This document shows, piece after piece, positions 38,696 to 47,439 of a stretch of 64,000 nucleotides of DNA. Numbering within the stretch: position 1 is the stretch's first letter; each line of letters begins with the position of its first letter. Under the pieces are notes generated by a model. The model was not told the DNA's origin, did no database searches, and saw only the letters and a list, made by a program, of their open reading frames with translations. Both the position numbers and the translations under genes were made by a program. The stretch spans positions 1 to 64,000 of the forward strand of contig NZ_JADIKC010000007.1 of NCBI RefSeq assembly GCF_016905005.1. The letters are read 5' to 3'. Source of the DNA: Dyella kyungheensis. GTDB taxonomy: Bacteria > Pseudomonadota > Gammaproteobacteria > Xanthomonadales > Rhodanobacteraceae.

Positions 38696-39790
38696 ATGCC
38701 GCGCTGGGTCCGCCTCACGCTCATCCTCCTCAGCAGCGCCACGCTGTTGCTGGTGGCGGTTGCGCTGATCGCGGTGCATCTGCTGCTGCAACCCGAACGC
38801 ATTACCGCGATGCTGCAACAGCAGGCGCACGACGCCGGCCTTGAGCTGAGCCTCGCCAGCCCGGCCACGCCGGCGTTGTTTCCACGTCCCGCGCTCGAAC
38901 TCGAAGGCATCACGCTCAGCGCGCAGAACGCGAACATGCCGATCCTGCTCGCCGCGCGCGGCACGCTGGCACTGCCATGGCGGACGCTGGTGCGCGGCGA
39001 AACGGTGATCTCGCAGATGCAGATCGATTCGCCGCGCGTCGACCTCGATGCCTTGCAGTCGTGGCTTGGCGACCTGCCTTCCGGCCCCGCCGCGGTGCCG
39101 ACGGCCATACCCAGCATCGATGCCGGCGTGCACATCACGCGCGGCAGCCTGGTGCGCGGCAACCAGATGCTGCTGGGTGATGTCGAGCTGGATGCGGGCC
39201 GGCTTGCCGCCGACCACGCGTTCCCGCTCACCATCACCGCCAAGGACGCCGAGGGCATTCCCACGCAAATGCGCCTGTCGGTGACACCGAGCATCAAGGG
39301 CAACTCGCTGGTGCTGGACAACATCAGCCTGTATCTCGCGCACAGCACCACGCTCACCCTGCATCTGGCGGGAAATGCGCGCTGGCGCGGCGCCGCCGAT
39401 GCATCCGCGCATCTGTCGGGCAAGCTGGACCACGCCAATGCCGGCCAATACGACGCCGTGATCGAACTGACACCGGCCGACCAGAGCGACCCGCTGATGC
39501 TCGCGCTCAAATTGGACGGACCGGACAATCACGCCGACCTCCACCTTCCTCCGTTGGCGCTGGCCAATTGGTGGACGCAACTCGATCACGACGACGGCCC
39601 GCGCCTCACCGTGCCACCCGGCAACGGCCACGCGGAAATCGCCAGCATCGAGACCGGCGACATCAGTATCGAAGGCCTCAGCATCCAGGCCGGCGCCGAC
39701 GTCCCTGCCCCCGCGGCCAGCGCAGCGCCGCCGCCGAAACCCGCGGCAGCGAAAGCGACGCCGGCCAAGCCCGCACACCGAACGCCATGA
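38696..39790 (+). CDS. AsmA-like protein
   Basis: A 364-residue inner-membrane protein with one N-terminal anchor (LTLILLSSATLLLVAVALIA) and a periplasmic repeating beta-groove domain. It has AsmA-type patterns (LELEGITLSAQN, ARGTLALPWRTLVRGETVIS, QIDSPRVDLDAL). AsmA-family proteins are linked to lipid transport between the membranes. The C-terminal 35 residues are Ala/Pro/Lys-rich and probably disordered. It starts 13 bases after ftsY and overlaps mutY by four bases, so it appears part of an ftsY-asmA-mutY-yggX operon. Confidence 0.78.
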   Translation: MPRWVRLTLILLSSATLLLVAVALIAVHLLLQPERITAMLQQQAHDAGLELSLASPATPALFPRPALELEGITLSAQNANMPILLAARGTLALPWRTLVRGETVISQMQIDSPRVDLDALQSWLGDLPSGPAAVPTAIPSIDAGVHITRGSLVRGNQMLLGDVELDAGRLAADHAFPLTITAKDAEGIPTQMRLSVTPSIKGNSLVLDNISLYLAHSTTLTLHLAGNARWRGAADASAHLSGKLDHANAGQYDAVIELTPADQSDPLMLALKLDGPDNHADLHLPPLALANWWTQLDHDDGPRLTVPPGNGHAEIASIETGDISIEGLSIQAGADVPAPAASAAPPPKPAAAKATPAKPAHRTP

Positions 39791-40818
39791 ATCCTTTCGC
39801 CGCCGCACTACTGGCCTGGTTCGACGAACACGGCCGCAAGGACCTGCCCTGGCAACACCCCCGCGATGCCTATCGCGTGTGGTTGTCCGAGGTGATGCTG
39901 CAGCAGACGCAGGTGGTCACGGTGATTCCGTACTTCCAGCGCTTCGTTGCGGCCTTGCCGGGCTTGCGCGATCTGGCCGTAGCGGACGAAGACACCGTGC
40001 TCGCGCTGTGGTCGGGCCTCGGCTACTACCGCCGCGCACGTTTCCTGCAGCGTGCCGCGCAGATCTGCATGGAAAAACACCACGGCGAATTGCCGCGCGA
40101 TTTCGATGCACTGGCCGACCTTCCCGGCATCGGGCGTTCCACCGCAGGCGCGATCCTGGCGCAGGCTTACGGGCTGCGTTTTCCGATCCTCGATGGCAAC
40201 GTCAAACGCGTGCTCACGCGATACCTGGGCATCCATGGACACCCGGGCCAGAGCGCGGTGGAAAAAGTGCTATGGCAGCACGCCGATGCATTGACGCCCG
40301 CGCAACGCACGGCCGATTACACGCAAGCCATCATGGATCTGGGCGCCACCCTCTGCGTGCGCTCCAAACCACTGTGCGAGAACTGTCCATTGAGCGCCGG
40401 CTGCGTGGCCAGACGCGACGGCCTCACGGCGCAACTGCCGAGCGCCAAGCCCACCAAGGCGGTGCCCACGCGCGACACCGTGATGCTGATCCTGCGCGAC
40501 GCCAAGGGACGCGTGCTGCTCGAGCGTCGTGGCGAGCAAGGCGTGTGGTCAGGACTGTGGAGTCTTCCGGAAGCGCGCGACCAGGATCACGCGTGGCGTG
40601 CGGCGCAGTCGTTCGCGAGCATCGACGACGCGCAGGCACTGCCATCGTTCGTGCACGTATTCAGCCACTATCGCCTGAAGGTCGAACCGCTATTGTTCGA
40701 CGGGGCGACAGCGCAGCAGCGCATCGCCGATAATCCCACCCTGCGCTGGTGCAACCCCGACGAGCGGGCCGCCCTCGGCCTGCCCGCCCCCGTCCGCACC
40801 CTGTTGCAGCAACTCTGA
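39787..40818 (+). CDS. mutY: Adenine DNA glycosylase MutY
   Basis: Removes adenine mispaired with 8-oxoguanine. The 343 residues show the catalytic Glu35 in LSEVMLQQTQV, the helix-hairpin-helix LPGIGRSTAGAIL followed by the catalytic Asp in ILDGNVKRVLTRY, and a [4Fe-4S] cluster CVRSKPLCENCPLSAGC. A C-terminal Nudix-like 8-oxoG recognition domain ends with HVFSHYRLKVEPLLF. The ATG overlaps the AsmA-like stop. Confidence 0.97.
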   Translation: MNPFAAALLAWFDEHGRKDLPWQHPRDAYRVWLSEVMLQQTQVVTVIPYFQRFVAALPGLRDLAVADEDTVLALWSGLGYYRRARFLQRAAQICMEKHHGELPRDFDALADLPGIGRSTAGAILAQAYGLRFPILDGNVKRVLTRYLGIHGHPGQSAVEKVLWQHADALTPAQRTADYTQAIMDLGATLCVRSKPLCENCPLSAGCVARRDGLTAQLPSAKPTKAVPTRDTVMLILRDAKGRVLLERRGEQGVWSGLWSLPEARDQDHAWRAAQSFASIDDAQALPSFVHVFSHYRLKVEPLLFDGATAQQRIADNPTLRWCNPDERAALGLPAPVRTLLQQL

Positions 40819-40842
40819 ATCACTACCGGTGAGTCACATCGC

Positions 40843-41121
40843 ATGAGTCGTATCGTTCACTGCGCCAAGCTCGGCCACGATGCCGAAGGCCTGGATTTCG
40901 CTCCCTGGCCCGGACCGCTGGGACAGCGCATCTACGCCGAGATTTCGAAAGAGGCCTGGCAGCAATGGATGGCCCACCAGACCATGCTGCTCAACGAATA
41001 TCGCCTCAATCCGCTGGACCCCAAGTCGCGCCAGTTCCTCAGCGCCGAAATGGAAAAATTCCTCTTCGGCGGCGACGTGAAGCAGCCCGAGGGCTACGTT
41101 GCCCCCGCTCCGGAGTCTTGA
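40843..41121 (+). CDS. yggX: Probable Fe(2+)-trafficking protein YggX
   Basis: A small 92-residue protein of the YggX family, linked to iron-sulfur cluster protection. The family pattern is clear: [20 protein letters not shown] with the single Cys, then [40 protein letters not shown]. Its position directly after mutY is conserved in many gammaproteobacteria. Confidence 0.95.
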   Translation: MSRIVHCAKLGHDAEGLDFAPWPGPLGQRIYAEISKEAWQQWMAHQTMLLNEYRLNPLDPKSRQFLSAEMEKFLFGGDVKQPEGYVAPAPES

Positions 41122-41188
41122 CGAGCCGCCCCGCTTCGGATTTAATGCACGGCTCCACGCGACGTCTTCGGCGTTCGCAGGACATTCT

Positions 41189-41264
41189 GGCCGGGTAGCT
41201 CAGTTGGTAGAGCAGGGGATTGAAAATCCCCGTGTCGGCGGTTCGATTCCGTCCCCGGCCACCA
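41189..41264 (+). tRNA. tRNA-Phe (GAA)
   Basis: A 76-base tRNA ending in an encoded CCA. The acceptor GGCCGGG pairs with CCCGGCC, the D arm has GCTC/GAGC, the anticodon stem GGGGA/TCCCC encloses the loop TTGAAAA with anticodon GAA, and the T arm is GGCGG-TTCGATT-CCGTC. It is followed by an intrinsic terminator. Confidence 0.97.
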
Positions 41265-41272
41265 TGTTTTCG

Positions 41273-41306
41273 AAAGCTCGCTTCGCAAGAAGCGGGCTTT
41301 CTTTTT
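41273..41306 (+). terminator. Intrinsic terminator after tRNA-Phe
   Basis: Stem AAAGCTCGCTTC with GAAGCGGGCTTT (one G-T type mispair), tetraloop GCAA, then CTTTTT. It lies eight bases after the tRNA. Confidence 0.88.
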
Positions 41307-42037
41307 GCCCGCGAAGAGGCGCCCTGCCCTCGCCGCACATCGTCACCTGCGAGCAGAAGACGCACGAAGCACGAGCGCGCGACTTCGTACGCGTGCGCGG
41401 CGACCGGTCTTCACCAGATTGCGAGTGCGATGCGCCCGCAGACAAAATCGAAAACCGGGAACGAAAGCCGGCCTGGTCACGCGCACGCTTCGATTATCTT
41501 TCGATATCCCCATCGCCTCCGACTAAACCCGGAAAAAATCGCCGGCACTTTCGCGCAGGGAATATGGCTGAGCAGTTGCCCGAGGCTATGAAAAATCAAA
41601 GGGTCTTTAGCGGGATCGCGATTTTCTCTTGCCGCCGCACTGGCATCGCTTTCGACGGCCTATCGATTTACAGCGCTGGCCCGAAGGCGCCATCCATCGC
41701 TCCTGGAGTCGAGTTCGTCGCGCAGGCCGTCTTCCAGACCCGCTGCGCATGACCACCATAAAACGTGACGCGCATCACATTTTATCGGGCCATCTGTTCG
41801 CTGACGGCACAGTGACCCGTAGTTCGGCGGGCTGTCTGGAAATTTCTTGGCGGAACACTATTGGCGCGAACAGCTTCTGTCATAGCTGGCGGCTGGCATA
41901 ACTGGGCGGTTCTGTGTGCGCGTTTCCGGCAAATGTTGCTGCCCACTGGCCATTGGTCACAGGGGATGCGACAAAGTTGGTGATACATTCGCCACGATGC
42001 TCAATGTCTGAGCACACCACCAACAAAGGGGTCCGTT
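41307..42037. other. Long intergenic region with a CRP/Clp-like site
   Basis: About 730 bases without a supportable gene. Base composition looks less GC-rich than the flanks, with several AT-rich patches near 41560-41620 and 41755-41785. A CRP/Clp-type palindrome lies at 41764-41779. Short open frames exist on the plus strand (41629-41901, for example) but lack a ribosome site and protein-like composition. It may hold the promoter of the secreted protein gene, an untranslated RNA, or the remains of a decayed gene. Confidence 0.5.
41764..41779. promoter_or_regulatory. CRP/Clp-type palindrome
   Basis: CGTGACGCGCATCACA matches TGTGA-N6-TCACA at nine of ten positions and lies in AT-rich DNA. It is 259 bases upstream of the secreted protein gene at 42038, far for direct activation of that start unless the leader is long. 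Confidence 0.45.
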
Positions 42038-42490
42038 ATGTTGAAAGCCCTCTCGCGTCGCGCATGCCTCTTTGGCGTGCTGGCTCTTGCTTTGTCCGGA
42101 GCCGCCTTCGCCGACCAGCCGCCCGCCTCGGGTCTTGGCCAGTCCTGGCCGAATGCATCTGACGTAAGCCGCAATCCCAACTTCCACGCCTATGTGTTCA
42201 CGCTTGGCGGCATCCAGTTCGTGCAGATCAACGATGCGAACGGCAATGTGCTCGGTGCCGTCGGCACCTCGGGCGGCCAGTTCATCACGCTGCCGGTAGG
42301 CCGCTTCTCGCAGTTGGTGACCACGCCGCAGCAGGGCCCGGCCGTACCGACCACCGCGACGCCGACCACGACGCCGACCACGGTGTATCAGGATCCGGCC
42401 ACCACGGTCACGGCTACGCCGCTCAGCGATGGCACCATGATGCTGAAGGCTGCATGCAACCCCGAGACGTGCAATACGCACGCCCAATAA
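42038..42490 (+). CDS. Hypothetical secreted Thr/Pro-rich protein
   Basis: A 150-residue protein with a signal peptide (about 1-25, cleavage after AFA) and a short folded segment (about 45-90, FHAYVFTLGGIQFVQINDAN, GQFITLPVGRFSQLV). A low-complexity linker TPTTTPTTVYQDPATTVTAT follows, and the tail has two Cys (AACNPETCNTH) that could form a disulfide. I do not recognise the family. The ATG lies nine bases after a purine-rich AAAGGGG site. Confidence 0.7.
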   Translation: MLKALSRRACLFGVLALALSGAAFADQPPASGLGQSWPNASDVSRNPNFHAYVFTLGGIQFVQINDANGNVLGAVGTSGGQFITLPVGRFSQLVTTPQQGPAVPTTATPTTTPTTVYQDPATTVTATPLSDGTMMLKAACNPETCNTHAQ

Positions 42491-42506
42491 GACACGAGGC
42501 ACAAGG

Positions 42507-42537
42507 CGATCAGCGGCGTTTCAAATGCCGCTGATCG
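42507..42537. terminator. Shared hairpin between convergent genes
   Basis: A perfect 11-base stem (CGATCAGCGGC with GCCGCTGATCG) with a nine-base loop lies between the secreted protein gene and the convergent MASE1 gene and includes the last codons and stop of the latter. It can serve transcripts from both strands. There is no T-run on either side. Confidence 0.5.
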
Positions 42538-44116
42538 TGATGGGATCGAGCAGCAGGAGGCTCACCCGACGCCCATGGTCGATCGGATGTTCGCGGGCAT
42601 CGCCCTCGAACGTCATCGCACGATCGCGAATGCCTGACCAGCCCATGCCACTGGCTGAGCGCATCACACGCGGCAACAGCTCATCCCAGCGCACATTCGA
42701 CGAGGTCTCGGCCTTGTCGCGGAAGATGATGCTGACCAATGCCCAGCGGCGCCCATCCTTTTCGCCGCAGCGCACACGCACCACGACCTCACTCAGATTG
42801 CGCTTGGCGCAGGCGTCCGCCACCACCTCGACGACCAGTCGATAGATGGCCAGATGCAAAGTCTGCGAAAGCCGGCTCAGCGGCCCGCGCAGATCGCACC
42901 AATAGCCGACGCCGGTTTCATCGAGCGCACGCGGGATGGCGCCCTCTCGCAACGCAGCGGGCAAGCCGCGTTCGCGCCACGAGACCGGGTAAAGACTGTC
43001 GGCCAGGCGGAACAACTGGTCCTGCGCCACCAACGCCTGGCGGTGATAGCTGCGATCCTCGATGGTGGGCTGCAGATGACGCAGGCGACCCATCATCATC
43101 GAGAAACTGGCCTGGACCGTTTCGCGGATCTGCTCAAGCGCAAGCGAAGTCGTGCGCAGCTGCATCTCGCCGATATGCACGTTGCGCTGCGCGAGTGCCA
43201 ACGCCGTGCGGACGTCCATGCGCTCCTGCTCGGCGTGATGGTTCAGTGCGCCGATTCGTGCGCCGAGCAGCAACATCGAGGAAATGGCGAAGGCAACGAT
43301 GGCCTCCGCCTGCATGGTCTGCTGGTCATTGGTGGCCGGCATCAAGGCCATCACGGCCAGGCTCGCCGCGGTTCCGCCAATGGCCGCACCCTGCCAGCCA
43401 TGACGCATGGCCAGCCAGACGATCGGAAGGAACATGGCGACCTGCGCAATCTGGCGGACCCCGGCCGATTCCAGGCCGATCCACACCAGCAGCAGGATCG
43501 CCGGCACCACCAGGAAAATGCTATCCAGCACCGCGCGGTTGTCGAGCAGGCGCGTGCCCAGTTCGCGCCACCGTGCGCCGCTCATCAGCTGATAGGCGAA
43601 CAGCGTGGTCGGCGTCACCGCGAGGATGCCGAGGTAGTTGCCGAGCACCCACTTGGTGATCAGCTTGTCCGCCTGAAAGTGATAGTCCGGCGGCAAGGTG
43701 GACAGCAGCATGGTGCCCAGGTTGCACAGGGTCATCACGACGGAAAGAACCAGCGCACCACCCAGCAGCGCGCCCATGTTGAGGGAACTCTTCGAGGTGA
43801 GGACCGGCCAGCGCTCCCGCATCAGGTAGACCACCGGTGCCATGACGACCAGGCCGGGGATGGCGTAGGTCACTGCCCAGGCCATGCCAAATTGGTCGAC
43901 GCACTCGATGCTGGTGGGGAGCAAGGCAAAGGTTTCGCCGACGATCAGGGCCGGCCAGTCGCGGTACCGCACGAGCAGCAGCACGGCCAGGTGAATACCG
44001 GCCACGAGCACGAAATGCGAGATGGTGATCTGATGGGCAAGAACGATCAGCAGCCCATACGAGACGGCAATACCGATGCGGCGGAACCACGGATTGGCCC
44101 ACGGAGCGTCCAGCAT
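42521..44116 (-). CDS. MASE1-domain sensor, probable pseudokinase
   Basis: A 531-residue integral membrane protein. Residues 1-300 hold eight or so hydrophobic segments of MASE1 type (with LITKWVLGNYLGILAVTP). A coiled coil follows, then a C-terminal region resembling NarX-type histidine kinases (LAIYRLVVEVVADACAKR, then GMGWSGIRDRAMTFEGDA). The expected phospho-acceptor His of HisKA_3, the N-box Asn and the DxGxG box are not seen, so autokinase activity is doubtful. No response regulator gene is adjacent. It is convergent with the secreted protein gene. Confidence 0.78.
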   Translation of the reverse strand: MLDAPWANPWFRRIGIAVSYGLLIVLAHQITISHFVLVAGIHLAVLLLVRYRDWPALIVGETFALLPTSIECVDQFGMAWAVTYAIPGLVVMAPVVYLMRERWPVLTSKSSLNMGALLGGALVLSVVMTLCNLGTMLLSTLPPDYHFQADKLITKWVLGNYLGILAVTPTTLFAYQLMSGARWRELGTRLLDNRAVLDSIFLVVPAILLLVWIGLESAGVRQIAQVAMFLPIVWLAMRHGWQGAAIGGTAASLAVMALMPATNDQQTMQAEAIVAFAISSMLLLGARIGALNHHAEQERMDVRTALALAQRNVHIGEMQLRTTSLALEQIRETVQASFSMMMGRLRHLQPTIEDRSYHRQALVAQDQLFRLADSLYPVSWRERGLPAALREGAIPRALDETGVGYWCDLRGPLSRLSQTLHLAIYRLVVEVVADACAKRNLSEVVVRVRCGEKDGRRWALVSIIFRDKAETSSNVRWDELLPRVMRSASGMGWSGIRDRAMTFEGDAREHPIDHGRRVSLLLLDPITISGI

Positions 44117-44367
44117 TGCATCCCCCTGTCAGTGTTTCCCTCGCAAGCGCCGGGCTTCTGCGCAAGCGGCCGATACCATCGGTTGAGGCGTGAAAGCACT
44201 GTGAAACGCCCCAGCGTTTTACTCCGCCTATCGTAGCGCACCCAGTTGTTGCAAATGTGCACTGCGTCAAACATTTCGGCATCGACTCGTGAAAGTCGCG
44301 CGCGTCCCGGCCGCGAAATATTTCGCCGCCGACGCACGTTATTGCCGCCTTGGTCCACCGGGGAAGG

Positions 44368-44826
44368 TCAGGCCCCGACCGCCGAATACAGTCGATCGGG
44401 CAGATAGTTGCGCACGGCGGCGGCGTCTAGGTGCACGAGGTTTTTGGCGACTTCGAGCATGATCCTGCCCCGGGTGGGTCCGTCCAGCCGATCCCGCAGG
44501 GAACCCAGGAATGCCGGGGCGGCAATCAGCATCAGTCCGTCGAAGCGGCCGTCCGTGCGGCCTTTCAGCAGGAAGCGGGACAGCTCCAAGGCGAAGTTGC
44601 TGGTTTCCTGCTCGACCAGGGTGGTGTCGGGATCTTCCGCGTGGCCGCCGGGGCCAAACCGTTCAGCGCCCCGCCCCGGGCGATCGGATACGAGGTCCTG
44701 CTCGCGCAGCCGCGCCTCCGGGTGGATGAAAGCCTCCAGTTCCTGCAGGGGGCCGGTGGGTTGCCGGGCCTGGAACAGCCGGGCGACGCCGCGATTGGCG
44801 ACCACGATCCACACCGTCTTGTTCAT
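44368..44826 (-). CDS. Host attachment family protein
   Basis: A 152-residue protein of the family first linked to Agrobacterium attachment (PF10116). It has the N-terminal KTVWIVVANRGVARLFQAR, the central LSRFLLKGRTDGRFDGLMLI and a C-terminal VAKNLVHLDAAAVRNYL, where the family has similar Lys/Leu-rich helices. It probably has an eRF1/eL30-like fold; the true biochemical role is unclear. The ATG at 44826 has GGGAG upstream. Confidence 0.85.
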   Translation of the reverse strand: MNKTVWIVVANRGVARLFQARQPTGPLQELEAFIHPEARLREQDLVSDRPGRGAERFGPGGHAEDPDTTLVEQETSNFALELSRFLLKGRTDGRFDGLMLIAAPAFLGSLRDRLDGPTRGRIMLEVAKNLVHLDAAAVRNYLPDRLYSAVGA

Positions 44827-45002
44827 GACGCGCTCCCAGGAGGTTTCACCAGGAATGCCGGGCGGCCGAAGCCGAGCCCTTGTCGGGGTATCGAGCGCAG
44901 TCGGCACCGACGCAGTGAAGGGAGAATCCCCTCGTAGCCGTCAATCCAACGTGAGCCCTGCGAAGAAGCCGTGCGCGACGCGGATCAGCGGGCCGATGGC
45001 CA

Positions 45003-45671
45003 TCAAGCGGCCGATGCCTTCTGCAGCGCGATCCGTTCGAGCGGTTCGAAGGCGGCGCCGGGCGACGGCTCGACGCACAAGGCCAGCGCGTCGATGCGCG
45101 CCGCGGGAAGCATCGACGCGCGCAGCGACAGCCAGCGTTGCAGCGCCCGCTCTTCCTCGACGGAAGCCGGTGCCGACAGGGTCATGTGAAAACGGTAGCG
45201 TTCAAACACGTAGGGGTATCCGTAACGTCCGAGATAATGGGTTTCGATGGCGTCGAGTCCGGAGGCGCGCCGCTGGAAGTCGTGTTCCGCCAATGGCAGG
45301 CGCAACGGTTCGATCGCCTCGACGCACGCTGCCGCGAGGGCATTCACCGCCTTGCAGTCGCCCAGTGGGCGCAAGGCGGGAAAACCCGCAAGGCGTGCAC
45401 AGCGCAGCGTGAGATTGATCGGGCCATGTGACCTGGCGACGACAGCCAGGGCCTGGCGCAGATCCGCCAGGTCGACATCCGGCGACAGCGTGAACGGCGA
45501 CCGCAGCGTGGCGTGCCAGCCGTAACGCCGGACATCCGCCAGCAACGCATTCCAACGGGTGAGCCCGATGCCCGGAATGCCATGAGCCGCCAACTCGGTG
45601 CTCAGCCAGTCGCGTCCCAGGGCGGCCAACGCACTCGCCGGTGCGGGACAGAAGTAGACCGCGTAACGCAT
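45003..45671 (-). CDS. DUF1045 / 2H phosphoesterase-like protein
   Basis: A 222-residue protein of the 2H superfamily. The two catalytic-type motifs are HATLRSPF at His53 and FHMTLSAP at His162, with YGWHAT and RYRFHMTL contexts as in DUF1045. In other bacteria this family sits beside phosphonate (phn) genes; none is seen here. The ATG at 45671 was preferred over one three codons upstream; neither has a strong ribosome site. Confidence 0.82.
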   Translation of the reverse strand: MRYAVYFCPAPASALAALGRDWLSTELAAHGIPGIGLTRWNALLADVRRYGWHATLRSPFTLSPDVDLADLRQALAVVARSHGPINLTLRCARLAGFPALRPLGDCKAVNALAAACVEAIEPLRLPLAEHDFQRRASGLDAIETHYLGRYGYPYVFERYRFHMTLSAPASVEEERALQRWLSLRASMLPAARIDALALCVEPSPGAAFEPLERIALQKASAA

Positions 45672-46176
45672 CAGCGGCAAGCCATCGATGGCGCGGGCAG
45701 CGGGTACGCCACGAACAGCGCACAGTGCAACGCGCGATCTGCATCGCGCTTGCAGGACACATCGCCTGCCCCGTTCACCAGCACGCTGCCAACCCGGCCC
45801 CGAGGAGCCATGCCCAGTCCTCGCTCCACCCGTCCCCCTACGTTGAACCTGCCGCCGCCATCGGGCGACGCCGACGACGCTGCGCTCTCTAGCTAACTAA
45901 ACCTATGTGACAAGACGGGGAAGCTGGGCGGTCTATCCCGCCACGCGCCCTGCGTTCCCCAAGGCCGGCACGCGGTTCGGGCGCGGCGCATCCCCCTGCA
46001 CCACAGCTCAGGCATCGCCGGCAGCGGCGAAGTTGAGCATGAGTGCTGCCGCGGTAACGCGATGGAGTCGGCAGAACGAGGCCGCCTGCTCAACGGGATG
46101 GATGGCGCCGATGTCGATCGGGCGCCGTCGGTACGGACACCCGGGGCCAGTTCACCGGATGTCGCCGCAACCGGCG
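45672..46176. other. Intergenic region
   Basis: About 500 bases with no supportable gene. A 28-codon plus-strand frame begins at an ATG near 45810 but its ribosome site is only two bases away. A cluster of stop codons occurs at 45890-45915. The composition is GC-rich like the flanks and I see no palindromes of note. It contains the 3' region of the phasin transcript. Confidence 0.5.
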
Positions 46177-46605
46177 TCAGGTCGTGGGATGGAACTTGCC
46201 CCATGGCGACATGATGTCTTTCCACGGATCGGACATGCTCATGTCGCCCACGCTGCCGAGCGCACGGGCGGTGTCCTTCTGCCAGGTCTGCACCGCATCC
46301 TGCAGGCCTTGCGCGAAATGGGCCTGTACATTGGCGGCGATCTGGTTGCTGACGCTGGCGTCGCCCATGCGCTGCTGCAGCTGGCGCCAGAACGTGTCGG
46401 CAGGCATCGAGGCCAGTGCGGCCCAGTCCTGCGCCTTGATCAGTTGCTCGACGCGCGCCTGCTGCTCCGCGATGCCGTCGTCCATCGCACGGGTGGAGAG
46501 CTCAAGCCATTTCTTCCAGTTTTCCATCACCAGCTTGTTCACGCGCAGCTGCAGCTCGGTGTTGGCTTTGTAGAGGCTCATCGGGAGATCGCTCGGTGTC
46601 GCCAT
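46177..46605 (-). CDS. Phasin family protein
   Basis: A 142-residue amphipathic helical protein of the phasin_2 type (PF09361). Characteristic parts are NTELQLRVNKLVMENWKKWL, an Ala/Gln-rich stretch after EQQARVEQLIKAQDWAALAS, and VQAHFAQGLQDAVQTWQKDT. Phasins coat polyhydroxyalkanoate granules. No PHA synthase is in the window, and similar proteins can occur without storage granules. The ATG at 46605 was chosen to exclude a non-family N-terminal extension. Confidence 0.8.
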   Translation of the reverse strand: MATPSDLPMSLYKANTELQLRVNKLVMENWKKWLELSTRAMDDGIAEQQARVEQLIKAQDWAALASMPADTFWRQLQQRMGDASVSNQIAANVQAHFAQGLQDAVQTWQKDTARALGSVGDMSMSDPWKDIMSPWGKFHPTT

Positions 46606-47043
46606 GTCATGCCCTCGGTGGATGATCTTGCTGGTCGCGCCGTCGCGCTTCCCGGCGGCGGCTTGGCCCAGGTGCCACGACGACACCCGCGCCCACTATG
46701 GACCAGGCGCAAGACGGCAGCATGAACCTCGCCACCTCAACGAAATGTATGAATCGGACCTGCGTGTCGATTCTGCAAGGCCGTGCGCAACAGGCAACGC
46801 ACGCAGCGTCGACGACATGCGCGCGGATTCAGGGACGAGGTATGGATGGGCGAACAAGCGGTCGGCCAGAACGTCGACTTGCCGCGGGATCCGTAGACGG
46901 ATCGGGAAACCGGTACCGACAGGCATGGATGCGGCCGGTGGGAAGTGGCGCCCTCAAGACGCGGGCGATGCATCACTTCCGAAGACGTCAGGTGCGGCGG
47001 CAAGCGCCGCACCTGGCGAGCATGCTCTAGTGGAGCACTACGC
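46606..47043. other. Intergenic region between phasin and HU genes
   Basis: About 440 bases with no supportable gene. It holds a strong hairpin at 46990-47014 (AGGTGCGGCG with CGCCGCACCT, five-base loop) about 30 bases past the HU stop, likely the 3' end of that transcript although no T-run follows. The phasin promoter should lie in the left part. Confidence 0.55.
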
Positions 47044-47439
47044 TCAGAGAGCGGCGTCCTTGAGCTTCTTCAGCGCGCGGATCTTCAGCTTCACCGTGGC
47101 GGGCTTGGCAGCGAACCACTGCTCTTCCTTGGTGAACGGGTTGATGCCCTTGCGCTTCGGCTTGGCCGGAACGTTGACGGCCGTGATCTTCAGCAGGCCC
47201 GGCATGGTGAAGTGACCGGCACCCTTCTTGTGCACCGAGCCCGTCACTGCGCCTTCGAGAGAGGCCAACACAGCGCGCACGTCCTTCGCGGCCACGCCGC
47301 TGGCTTCAACGATGTGAGCCACGAGGCCCGACTTGCCCAGTGCGTCCTTGATCGGCTTGTGAACAACTGCCTTGGCGGCCTTCGGAGCTGCCTTCGGAGC
47401 GGCCTTCTTCTTTGCTGCTGCTTTTTGCGCCTTCGCCAT
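47044..47439 (-). CDS. HU-family DNA-binding protein with Lys/Ala-rich tail
   Basis: A nucleoid protein of 131 residues. A basic N-terminal tail (about 2-22, AKAQKAAAKKKAAPKAAPKA) precedes the HU/IHF core. The core shows GLVAHIVEASGV, LEGAVTGSVHKKGAG and GINPFTKEEQWFAAKPATVK, with the DNA-binding arm altered relative to canonical HU. Such histone H1-like tails occur in xanthomonads and some other proteobacteria. The ATG at 47439 has GGGGA upstream. The intergenic region to the divergent peptidase holds an 8-base inverted repeat (47563-47570 with 47590-47597). Confidence 0.88.
   Translation of the reverse strand: MAKAQKAAAKKKAAPKAAPKAAKAVVHKPIKDALGKSGLVAHIVEASGVAAKDVRAVLASLEGAVTGSVHKKGAGHFTMPGLLKITAVNVPAKPKRKGINPFTKEEQWFAAKPATVKLKIRALKKLKDAAL

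Noticed and set aside
41099-41752. Plus-strand frame across tRNA-Phe
   Set aside because: It runs through the tRNA and its terminator and has no protein-like composition.
45810-45896. 28-codon frame upstream of a stop cluster
   Set aside because: The ribosome-like GGAG is only two bases from the ATG and the peptide is Pro/Ser-rich. Not enough support for a gene.
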